The notes beneath the pieces are model-generated. The model had not been told where the DNA came from, ran no database searches, and worked only from the letters and a program-made list of their open reading frames with translations. The position numbers and the translations under genes were made by a program. From contig CALNVZ010003434.1 in NCBI GenBank assembly GCA_940671915.1, forward strand, positions 14,713,075 to 14,777,074: a stretch of 64,000 bases of DNA. The letters are read 5' to 3'. The DNA is from Paracentrotus lividus. Lineage: Eukaryota > Echinodermata > Echinoidea > Camarodonta > Echinidae. Of this stretch, positions 1 to 12,900 are shown piece by piece (the first letter of the stretch is position 1; each line of letters begins with the position of its first letter).

Positions 1-821
1 CAAACTGTTTTTCCCTACTTCCCTGCCCCATCCCTGAATACCCTGCCTCGCCTACTATCAAAAAGGTGGCGCTAGACCACTATACTTCATTCTGTATTTT
101 CGAGTCATGCTGACCGGACCGTTCCTGAAATCTCGGGTGAGCTCGTTCCTACTTGCGATTTTGAAAATAATTATATCAAATATTTGCGCTTCCAAAGCCT
201 CCTTTTACGCCTAGCGTGTTAATTTGGGTGCTTTAGGTTTATTGCGCCCTCCTTTTCGCTAGATTTTAGATGTATGCATTGTTCTCGTGAACAAAAGCAA
301 GGTAAGAGAGGGTCATGTGATTATCTCGTAAATAATAAAATTAGTACTAATTTTACTAATTGAATAGTCATGCGTAATGCAGTTTGAATGCTCTGTAAAT
401 CCAAGGATGAAAATTATGAATTTTCTGACATTTTGTACTGCTCTTTAGGCAGAATAAAAGTGTACTGCCATTGAATGAATTCTAATATCTCATAGTTGTC
501 ATTCATATTTTGCAGCTGTGCTGATTTGCCAGTTGTGCTATTTTATTGGAATTGTAACCATTTCATTTATGTTTACCTCAGCTTGTTATGAAGTTTTTCT
601 GCAAATAAATAATCAACCTATTGTATGTGACACTCTGAAATCTTGAACAAGGGCCAGCTTTTGCTCGAGATTGCAGTGTTCTGTGATCACAAGATTAAAA
701 TCTGTATGCACATATCACCATGACATAATCCTTATAAGGTTGTTCCGTATGCCTCAACATGTGTAGACTTTACTTGACATGAATATCAATTAAAAGACTT
801 TCATTTTGTTATGATCAATAG
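1..821 (+). other. SUPT6H: SUPT6H intron (5' part outside window)
   Basis: AT-rich sequence with no coding signal that I can find. It ends in a pyrimidine-poor tract and an AG at 820-821 before the first recognised exon. Confidence 0.8.
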
Positions 822-951
822 CTGGACTGGCTGCCAAGTTTGGTTTGACCCCGGAGCAGTTTGGTGAGAACCTGCGAGATAACTACCAGAGGCACGACCC
901 TGATCAACACCAAGCCAGCCCCATAGAGGCTGCTACAGAATACCTCTCAAA
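822..951 (+). CDS. SUPT6H: SUPT6H exon A: start of visible core region
   Basis: Contains [17 protein letters not shown], a hallmark of the animal Spt6 core. The acceptor AG is at 820-821 and the donor is GTAAGA. The last codon is split 2/1 with the next exon. Confidence 0.95.
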
Positions 952-3900
952 GTAAGATACACCTCTAATGTGCACCATCTTTTTTCCAAAGTAAATTTTC
1001 AATTGAATCATTATATGATTATATTTGTACTTAATGGCCCGTATTCACTAAGGTGTCCCAAAGTTAAGTCTTGCTTATATCTGTGGTTTAACTATGACTA
1101 GCAAAATTGGATACAATCTTGAAAAGTGAAGGTTCCATATTTTAGAATTGTTGGTAATTTACTATTAAAAATTGCATGAGAATGATAAGTACAAAAGTTT
1201 TCCTAACCACTAAAGCACCATTCCAGAATCCATTAAACATGTCAGGAATATAGCAACGTAAACACATTTGTATCCCATTATGCCAGTCATAGCCAATGTG
1301 TAAATTATATGAACTGTGTAGAAATTAGTATCTTAAAATGTTGTAAATTATGGATTTATTATCCTAAGAAGCATAGATCCAGACCTATTTCTCAGGGGAA
1401 TGATGGGGGCGGGGCTAGCAAGTGAGGTACTAGCATGACTTTTGACATTTCCTTATTATTATTGATAACTGTAATATTATGATTACTATAATGCTATAAT
1501 TGTAACCATGTTATTCTTCCCTGATTTTCCTTCTAGTAAATTCCAAGATGAAGAAGGGGTGCTGAAGGCAGCAAGGTACATGGTGGCCCTACAGATAGCA
1601 CATGATCCTTTAGTCAGACAGTGTGTAAGACAGACCTACTATGAGAGAGCTAAGATATCAGTCAGACCCACCAAGAAGGGTATCAAGGTCAGTGTTCACT
1701 AGTTTGAATGTAAGCCTCAAGGTCTTTGGTAGCAAATACTTGAAGGACACACACGTCAAAGATCTACTTGGAGACCAGTACAACACTACTTACAGGCTAC
1801 ATGTACCTAATTTTCCTCTATCCCTTGATTTTTTCACAGGTTTCTACATATGGTCAGTCATTTATGTAAGAAAGCAAACACTGACCATCCTTGTCATTCT
1901 TGATTGATCCTTTCCAGGAGATTGATGAGAGCCATCCTGTCTTTGGTAGCAAGTACCTGAAGAACAAGCAGGTCAAGGATCTACTTGGAGACCAGTACCT
2001 GAAGCTTGTCCAGGCTGAGAAGGACAAACTCATCACTATGAGTATGGATGTGGATATGGCTCAGGGATCAGGGTAGGTTTCATATGTGACCTGGGCCCTG
2101 TAGCATACAGAATTACGATCGATTGCGAATCGATAGTAGCTAATCAGGATCCTTGTTGCTTAGATTTTTTGGATAAAAGTCTCACTGTGAACCAATCACA
2201 ATGGCTGTTTCAAATTTACAATTGATTGTAAGTCTTTATGTTACAGGGCGTATATAGCTTCTCATCTGCTTGAGTCCTTATTCTTGCTGTTAACAAAAAA
2301 AATTATTACGGTATATGTTTATATTTGAAAGTTCATACCGTTATGTTTCTAAACGGAATTGGAATCTGAATCAGACTCTACCCATTTAGAACTGTATGCA
2401 GGCGCCCCCACTAGGTGTGAGAGTGGTAAGAATAGCTTTGGAACAGGGGTTAGGCAGAAGTTAGCATTCCAGGAGATGACTCATAGTCTTATCATCTCCA
2501 CAATCACATACTGGTTATCCTTCATTATTGATGCCCCATTTGCAATCAGGGAAGAATTTTCAAATCTTAAAATACTGCAATGTTTTTGTGGAAGTAGGAA
2601 GCCCTGGTTGAATTCTGCAGAACATGAAGAAGTTATCATTTGTTTCTCTTTGCACATCCATCTGTGCAGGACAACATACACGTCGACCACCTATTACGAG
2701 GAGATCAAGCAGCTGTATTACCTGGATGAATTCCGTTCTGAGGTACAGGCTTGGAACAAGGAGAGGAGTGGAGCCTTAGAGATGGCTCTTAAGAGCATCC
2801 TATACCCTCAGCTGGCTAAAGAACTCAAGACTAAACTCATAGATGAGGCCAAGGAAGGCATTGTTAAGGTGAGTAGTCAATGAGTATTTGAGGCTTGGAA
2901 CAAGGAGATGAGTGGTGCTTTGGAGATGGCTTTATTAAGAAGAAGACATTCTAATGACAACTGGTCCTGTTTTTGAAAGTGCGAGTCCACAGCCTTTGCA
3001 GTTAGCTGCCAACTCCTGTGATTTCTTACGTTTTTACATTGATGTAATATGGATATGGCCCCCTACAGTTCATTTGAATTGTAGTTCAAAGAAATAAAAT
3101 ATCTAATTGTTCGTATATAATACATTCCTCTTGTTTTGTATTGCCTCTGTAATGTTGGCGGATAAATGTACAAACTTCTAAGTAGACAAGAAAAAAGATA
3201 AATAATTACTTATTTTTAACTTATTACCATTACTTGTTCTATTCTAATTGCCGGTACTTGTTCTTTTCTAATTGCAGCAATGTTGTACTAAGATGTTCAA
3301 CTGGTTGAAGGTGATGCCACATCAAGTAGATCAGCCTATGGAGGAGGATGAAGATGATTATGATGGAAACAGCCGAACAGGACTTAGGGTTATGGGCATG
3401 GCTTTCTCAAGTGACATGTAAGTCACCCCTATTTAAAGAATGGTTCAGGCTGGGATGTATGTGTTGGCTGGTGTGAGTTGGAAAAGACCATTATGTTTTA
3501 GAGGGTAATTATGTATTAGATGACAACAGCAGAATGTTACTTGGGGATATTGGCATGACATTGTCTAGCTACATGTAAGTCACCCCTATATGAAGAATGG
3601 ATCAGGTTAAGATTTATGTGCTGTTTGGTGTGAGTTGGAAGAGACCATCATGTTATAGAGGGTAATCATAGATTGAGGGTTATGGGCATGACATTCTTAA
3701 GCATCATGTAAGTCACACCTTTATGAAGAATTTATCAGGGGTGGATATACAGAGCTGCCAACCGTCCCGAAAAATTCGTATTTGTCCCGAAAATAAGAAG
3801 GGAATACGAAAATACGAAAAGGCACTGAAAAATTATGAATTTTTGTCTTTTATAATGCAATATGATTACATGGTCTTTGCATGCAAGTGGCGCCTTGAAT

Positions 3901-6900
3901 TATACTACAATAGCATTGTATGCAATACGATCATTGAGTGCATGATCTTTGCATACAAGCGGCGCACTACCGCTAGCGGGGGGTCGAATGCGCGCACACA
4001 CCCATGCTTGCATTGCTGGATGGAGGAGCGAAACCATCGACTCCCCGCTCGGCTACTCGCCCTAGCTTTGGGCGGTGGTTTGCTGCGCTGGCCGGGTGCA
4101 TGCAGGCGGCTGCGCGCGCGCCTGAATACGATGTGTGCGTGCGACAACAACAAACTACCCTGGATTTTTTAGCTGGATTAAACTTGGATTATACCTGGAT
4201 CTAAAAATCTATCGCATGGGAATTTGATTGAGCTCAACATGGCAACTTTAGCTTCCAAAAAAAGAAAGAAGAAATAGACTTAATGGCCTTGTATCATACC
4301 ATCTTCGAAAGGTGAAAACATGCTCATCATTGCAAGGTTTGTTCGTCCGATATTTCAAAGGAATTCTTACTGCGTAAGAAAATAAGGATTTTTTTCTTTC
4401 GTCCGAACATGGTGGTGGTTCATACGATAGCCTATCCAAAAACGTATAAAATCAGCCAAATATTGAGCTGCCGGAGATGCTAGCAACAAGGCTAAATATC
4501 GCTAAGTTTTGTGTACCTAGGCCCTAGGGCAAGGCTAAGGACAATTATGTGATGCATGCCGATTTTTTTGCAATTGTTTGAGGAAATTCTTACCGCGTAA
4601 GAAATTACGATTTTTCTCTCAAAATTACGAATTTTCAGCTCCAAGATTACTCATTTCTACTTCTAAAGGTTGGCAGCTCTGGATATATGAATATACATGT
4701 ATTGTTCTTGGGAATGTGCATTGGGCAGTGTGCAATAGTATACAAATGATGCACAGATGTGAGTATCGGTAGGTTTTGTGAGCATAAGGTAACTATGGAA
4801 CTTACACAGGTTTGTTCATGCATCGGTAGGACTAGTGAGCATGCGGTAACTATTGAAACTAGTCTAAACCCACTCGTCTGCGCCTCGTTGGTTTAACAGT
4901 TCCATAGACAAAATAATGTACCTTATATGCTCACAAAACCTACCGATACTCACATCTGTGCATCATTTGTATACTGTTCTATGTTCAGATATTAGATGCT
5001 ATTATAGGGGCAAAGGGACTTGAAGTGCTTAATTTGCTTGCTTTAGCCAATAAGTAGCCATATCCTTGAATCAATTCATACATGTAGCTCTTTGTCTGCA
5101 AATGGATCAGTCTTAGGAATATGTGGGCCAGTGTAAAAAGGATTTGATCCTGTAAATAAAGCAAATGGTCATGAATTGCATTACAAATACTATTTGTTTT
5201 TTATAAATAATCACATCCATGAACGGCTTTTATTCTATTTCCACAACTCCAGGGATAGTGCTGCATTCTGCTGTATGCTTGATGGTGAGGGAGAGGTAAC
5301 AGACTTCCTGAGACTGCCTCATTTCTTGAGACGGAGGAACGCATATTGGCAGCGAGATCGTGACCTCAAGGAGGCAGACGTGGAATCATTGAAGAACTTC
5401 ATTTCGAACCAGAAACCTCATGTCATAGCCGTGTCTTCAGAAGGAAGGTAAGATGAGGTATCTTGCCAATGGTACAATGCATCGTCTGCAGAGAGCAAGA
5501 AAATTTTAACTCATTGATTTATACAAAGGCCTTGTGCTCAGGACAGGAATTGCTTTGACATGAAGATTATGTAGTGCCTAAAAGACAGCTAGTGTCTGTT
5601 TGTGGGACACATTAGAAAAGAAGGTACAGAGAAAAGAATACTGACAGGAATAATTCAAAAAAAGATAAATAGAGGGAGGCAGCATGTCAAATACATTTAT
5701 ACCATCATAGATCATAGAAGTAATGGAAGTATCAACATAATTCAAACCACCTAAGATGACAGTTGATGGAAAGCCTTGATTGCCAATGTCTGGAACAGAC
5801 AAGGCACCTACATATACAATGTAGGAAGGAAGGAAATTCCTAATATGAGACAGGTTTTTATCTCTAAGCATCTTATGATATTATTAACCCCTGCCATTGG
5901 ATACTTGGAAGTCTTTTTGACACCTGTCCAATAGCACAGGATCATTCAAGCTGCTATGCCAGGTATTGAACCCATGACCCTTGGAACTCTAATGCAAAAA
6001 CCTGCTCAGCTAAAATTTGAAACCCTATTGTATGCTAATCCTTAGGAACAAGAAATTAATATTTCATTGTTATTAAAACACATCAGAAGCAAATGGAGAA
6101 CTATGGGAGGGATGATGTTGCTGAATTGCAAAGGATTTGTTGTACAAGAAGTCAATTTGAAGAATTTGGCAATGAATTACGACTAATGTTCCATAAAACC
6201 TTATCAATAATTCTACACCATGACTTATGTTTTGTTCTTAATATAGGAACACAACATCTGTGATGCAGGATATAAGAGGTTGCATTGAGGATCTAGAGTC
6301 GGAACAACAGATGGCGCCAATCAAGGTTCAATTACTGGACAGCAACGTGTCTGTTGTGTATCAAGCTTCCAAGATGGTCGAGGTAAGGTGATAATAATGA
6401 ATAAAAACATGCTTAAGATGTCTAAAAGGATTCAATGACATTTCCTCAGATGACAATTGCTTCACTGTAAATTCCATACACTCATTGAATAGAATGACTT
6501 ACTTCAACCTTGTACTTAACCATACAGACTACCAATAACCTAGTAACTTTAAACCTAACTTAGAACACTATTGTAAACCTAATCCTACATCTGGGAAGAA
6601 ATAAAGCCTAGAGCAATTATTGCTGGATCAATGCTTGATCAATGCCATCGAACGGAATATTTCATGTTAATGTGTATGAAATAAGCAAGTATCTAGAGTA
6701 CATTTTTCTTGTCTTCCGCTAGTGATCTTTATTTACAAGTATAGGCTTCACTTTATTATTCAATATTTAATTGGTGCTAAATTAACCCGAAGGACTTCTA
6801 AAAGTAGGATAGCACATGGAATACAAAATATGAAACTAGTTGAGTTACATTTTTTTGTAAAGGTACACCTTAAGGGATCCATAAATGTGCGAAGAACAGG

Positions 6901-9900
6901 TTTTTCCCCCTCTTATACCAAGTGTAACTTATATGATGGTTTTCATCCATCTTTATTTCTTAATCTTTCATACATATCAAGTTATGTTGTAAATTCTTGT
7001 AAAGCCATACAAATTGTGACATTAAAAAAAGTTCTATGCTTACATATTGTTGAAGAGATATAAGTTTTGAAACTTGTTTTGACCATTATTCTTTGATATT
7101 GATTTCAGTCTGAGTTTCGTGACTATCCACCGCTACTACGTCAGGCTGTGTCAATAGCTCGCAGGTTGCATGATCCACTCATTGAGTTTGCTAGACTGTG
7201 CAATGCAGATGATGATCTCCTATGTTTGAAACTTCATCCCCAGCAGGTAAGTGTTAAAATGTCAGGCCTTACATTCAAAGGATCTAACACCACACCCTTA
7301 TATAATTGAAATATACTAAGTTATTCTGTTATACTTTTATAAACTTTATAAACTTGTATTACACCCTCTTCAATTAATCGTAACCACATTTGTAAATACT
7401 TGTAGTCCACTTCCATTTTGAAAAAAAAAACAACAAAACAAATTAATAACAAACAAACTTCATGACATCCTAGATTGAAAGAAAATAAATGCTGCTTTGA
7501 GTTGAATTGAATTGTATTGAATGGGATTACAATAGCCCTGCTGCACTTCTTGGACAGTCTTCAATGTATTTATTATTCCTGATAAACATTATAATGCCTA
7601 ATTACTATTAAAGGAATCAGTGCCGTTTTCAGTTTCATCTTGACGTGAAAAAATGTAATGCTTAAAGACATCGAGGCTACATGTATATTCAAAGACTTAA
7701 TTTTATGCAAAACATTACAGCTAGCCCCGGGGCGACTGCCAGGAAGTGGCAACGTCCTGAGTGAAACCATTGCCTAATTGCATAATTAGCTATCATGGTA
7801 AAATGACCATTAAAAATTAGTAAAAGAAAGCAAAAATAACATTTATGCGATGTGACCTACCTAAACACACCTTCAGCAAATCAGCTCTTTCTAAATAATG
7901 CATGCATTCAAAGAAATTTCCTAAATTCCAGTCTATTTTTCCGATTCACCATGACTGTAAAAAGTAAAACAAAACCAAAACAATCAAGTCGCTGCTCATG
8001 TGCATGCATATTGCAAACTAAACAGTTCGATTACGAATCGTTTAAATACGAGAGGGGAGCAATCTGAGACCAATATTTTGCATTTTTCATCAGAAAGAAC
8101 AAGGATAGTCATCTGCGAGGTATTGTTAGTACATAACGAATAAACTAAATCAGGTTTTGTTAATATTTTATTCCATTATTTTGACCTTTCAGCTGGGAAA
8201 AACAAGGGCATTCTTGTTTTCATGCTCGTTATGTACGTAGCCCGTACACATCGTGTACGGCCTGCAACAGTAAAGTTGCAGCATACATGTACGTATAGCT
8301 ACATTTATTCATGAATTAAAAGCTGGATAGGAAATAATGACCAAATTTTCTCCCTTTCTCACATTCTCAGGATGCTGTTAGTAAAGAGGAACTGAAGGAA
8401 GCTCTCTTTCAAGAGTTCATCTACCGGGTCAATGAGGTTGGTGTGGACATCAACAGGGCTATCCTGCACCCTCATACTGCCGCTCTAGTTCAGTTTGTTT
8501 GTGGACTGGGTCCCAGGAAAGGAAATGCTTTGGTCAGGGTGAGTGACAGTATACAGATAATGTACGTTAGCGAGTGTGTTTAGGGCCAAATAATGAACAA
8601 GTTTGGAGGAGAGGTAATATGTATACAGTACTGAAGTCCGCAGAAAAAAATGCATTGTTGTTTTATACAACTCCCCACTCTGGTACCCAGTTGCCTCAAA
8701 TACTAGCCTATGTAAAAATGAATAAGAGAATGCATACTTTAATGCAATTTGAATACTTAATGCACTGTACCTGCAGTATGGATTATATTTCAAAGATGTA
8801 GGGATAGGGATTGTTCGGTCTAGGGTTTTATGTTAGGTTTAAGGTATGGTATAGTGTTAACTCTAAGAAGACTGGGGGGGCATTATGGCCCCCCTTGACA
8901 TTGTCTTGGAAGAAAATGGTCAGAAGACAAAGTTCTCAAGTTGGACTGATTGGAGATGATGCTGGGGATACAATGAAATTGAAGAATGAGAATGATGAAT
9001 TGGCATGATGAAAGTCAGAAAGGCCTTTGTTAGGGGGAAAATGGCTGATTATTTTGAATGTTGACAATGACTAAATGTTTTCTAATTTTTGCTTTATTAT
9101 CAGACGCTGAAGCAGAAGAACCAGAGGTTGGATAATCGTAATCAACTTGTGACACACTGTCAGTTAGGTCCTAAAGTCTTCATCAACTGTGCTGGATTCT
9201 TGAAGATTGATACTGCGTCAGCTGGAGATGGGTGAGACAACATTGAATATTACAGTTGATTAGATAATTAGTAACTTAAAGCGCTGACAACACCAACATT
9301 GAGGTGCTATGCAGCATTCAACTCTGACACATATGAGTGGACTTGTAACATGGCAGTAGATGCTTTAGAGTTGGTGACCTGTTTGTGATTGATAACGAAA
9401 TATAACTACCATTTCCATTACAGACCTTACGATACCTAGATTGAGGTTCTAGACAGCACTCGTATCCACCCCCGAGACGTTCGAGTGGGCTCGTAAGATG
9501 GCTGTGGGTGTCTTATATTACATCAATAACTAAAATATATTTACTGTTTCCATTCCAGAGCTGATGACACTTGCATCGAAGTACTGGACAGCACTCGTAT
9601 CCACCCTGAGACGTACGAGTGGGCTCGTAAGATAGCAGTAGCTACTTGTACTTTAGAGTACATCAATAACCAAAATATAACTACTATTTCTATTACAGAG
9701 CTGATGACACGTACATCGAAGTTCTAGACAGCACTCGTATCCACCCTGAGACGTATGAGTGGGCTCGTAAGATGGCTGTAGATGCCTTAGAGTATGATGA
9801 AGCTGCTGATGATGCCAACCCTGCAGAAGCCTTGGAGGAGATCCTGGAGAACCCAGACAAACTCAAGGATCTAGATCTGGATGCCTTCGCAGAGGAACTG

Positions 9901-12900
9901 GAAAGACAGGTAAGCCTTATTGTTTGTCAGTCGTTTAAAGGGGCCAAGCAAGAAAAGAAAAAAAGATTTCCAGTTGTGACATAAATCTATTTCATATACA
10001 TGTATGTGATGTTTAGATGGTTCAGTCACTTTGTTTTGTTATCAAAAGGTATGGGCTAGTATTCTCACACGGTGACTAAACTTAGTAGGCTACTAAATAC
10101 GTATTTAGAAGGCTACTAACTTTAGTCACCCGTCAAGAATATTTGCCTTAGTGTTTAGTGCCAGTGATGATGATGTCTTATTTTGTAGCAACGGTAATTG
10201 CCACTGCTGGGCACTCATGTTGGTTGCTCTACAAGTATGTCTCATAAAATTTGACGTTATGCCTACCCAAGGTTATGTTTATAACGAATAACTATTGACC
10301 CATTATTGTATGTAACAGGGTTATGTTAATATGGGTCTATTGGTCATTATTGTACATGAATATTTACTGGGTTATGTTAAAATGAGCATAACTATTGACC
10401 TGTTATTGTATGTCTCAGGGTAATTGGGGCCATTGATATTATTGGCCTTTTATTGTATGTTTACAGGGCTATGGTAATAGGAGCATCACTCTATATGACA
10501 TCAGGGCTGAATTGAACAGTCGATACAAGGATCTCAGGACACCCTTCCATCCCTTCTCACCTGAGGAAGCCTTTAGTACGCTCACCAAAGAAACACCAGA
10601 GACATTCTATCGAGGTGAGCGAATAGCAAGCACAAAAGTTAATATATGGGACTGAACAAGTTTTTCTAGCACCTTAACTCACATATTTCTCAAACTCAAA
10701 GTTCATGGAGGACATTCTTATATTCTTAAAATGCTTTGAAACAAATACGCGACAATTGCCCACATTTTTATGGGTTGGATCAATTATTTCTGATGCAAAG
10801 CCTTAAAAAAATATACTTGATGCAGGAGCAGTAAGAGCAAAAATTTCTGCACATACTATGTCAAATCTTGTAGTTACCGCTTGATATTTAGCGTTAGGTA
10901 TTAAAAAAAGAAAATCAGGAATTTTCAATTTTCAACATTTTGTCATATTCAAAATCTTTGTTTTACCATAGATATTGGCACACACATTTAAAAACAGTTT
11001 TAAATATTTTATGTCCTAGTAGTTTTTATTATTTCGAAAAATTAAATTTTGTTTTAAAGTGCCCAGCAATATTAAAAATATTAGTGTTGCCAATTTGAAA
11101 AAGTAATCACTTACTAAATAAAAGCTTCTATAATTTATGTCATGAAAGTGTAGTGGCTAAGCAGTTAACCTCTTTTGCTATTTCAGGTAAAATGGTGACC
11201 TGCACGGTAACCTCTATTGCAAGGCGGAGACCTACAAGGGAGATGTTAGACGATGCTAACCCTAGTAAGAATGATGAAACAGGATTGTGGCTCTGTCCTT
11301 TCTGCCAGCAGGATAACTTCTTTGAACTCAATGAGGTGAAAATTCTTTCCTGTCACAAGTTTGCTTCTTATCAACCATTGCTGGTGTTATGTACAGTTTG
11401 TTTTTGTGTTATTTAAGTAGATAGGTTTATCTAAAATTGATATCTTCAAGGATGGGAACTGACAAATTTCACACATTTATTTGGAGTAGTATGTAGTGAT
11501 TATGTTAGAATTGATCAATAGTTGCAAGGATTTTTTTTTAAATCTCAAATTTCTAATGGATTCTGTCTTGTCTTTTTGAGTCGATAAACCTGTTTGTCAT
11601 GATAATGATCTGTCTTTGAGTGGTTTATATGCTATCAAGAGATTTATGTGATGCATCATATCAAAATGAGACACAAGTCGCAGAGTAAAGAGTCAAAGAA
11701 ATCAGCAAAATAATCACTGTTTAAATACTTTCCCATTTGATATTGTTTTTACTCATTTTTTTTTTTGTTGTTGACAGGGCTCACATGAAACATTGATGAT
11801 TCAGAAGATCAAAGATATTTTCCCTCCACTTTAGAATTTTAAAATTATTTTGCTGATTTCCTTTTGACTATTTTTGACTTTTTGCTCAGCGACTTGTGTC
11901 TCATTTTGATATGATGAATCACATAATGGCCTCTTGAACATATATGTCATCCTTGATTAATCATGATATCATCATGCGTTCTCTTTATAGGTTTGGAGCC
12001 ATTTCGACACAGGTAACTGCCCGGGTCAGGCCGTTGGGGTCAAAGTTCGACTAGACAATGGCATCACAGGGTTCATTCACACCAAGTTCTTGAGCGACAG
12101 CAAGGTCAAGAATCCCGAGGACAGGGTCAAGGTAAGAATGGCCACAATGGCCACTGCAGTACGTAGTTGTCTAGTTAGGGGGTTATTGTTGTATTAATAT
12201 AAGTGGAATTTGAACTGACTGTATGAAGGTAGCATTATCAATTGAATGTAGGAATTTTTGGAATACCGAGGGTAGAAATTTTTCAGGTTTATTTAAGTTT
12301 TAAGAATCTTTGAAACCCTATTTGGTAATCAGTGTTACAAAAACTGATAGAGAATGATGCCATGTGCAGTACATATCGTGTTAGATCAGTGAATATGAAA
12401 AGGACCCTTTAGCATTATTCGTACCCCTTTTTTGGAAGAAGGATTTTTTAAAATAAAAATCATTTTACATATAAAAATTTAATGTATTTACAAAAGAAGT
12501 GGTTATGATTTTGGTTTATCATTTCAATTTTTTGTCGGCCTTTGTGATAATCATCCTGTAGTTTAGAGAGCTGATTTTTATTTGTGTGTGTTCATTCTTT
12601 TTTTCATGCACCTTGGAATGAAAATATGAAATAAATGATTCCTTATAAACACCTATTAACCATTTGCCTGAGCCCACTTTATTCAGGTGTACATCCCTTT
12701 TGACTAACTATTTCTTACATTGTTGCATTGATAAACCAAATAGATATCATGGATGTCTTTGTTTCACCTTCGAACGAAAATGATTTCTGGCAACCATACT
12801 CGACATTCTTTATTCAGATTGGTATGACCCTCCATGCACGCATAATGAAGATCGATATCGAGCGATTCCAGGTAGATCTGACCAGTAGGAGCTCAGACCT

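Noticed and set aside
2359-2669. Long open frame before exon D as coding
   Set aside because: It lies between a good donor (2073) and acceptor (2669) and has no similarity to Spt6; it is intron read-through.
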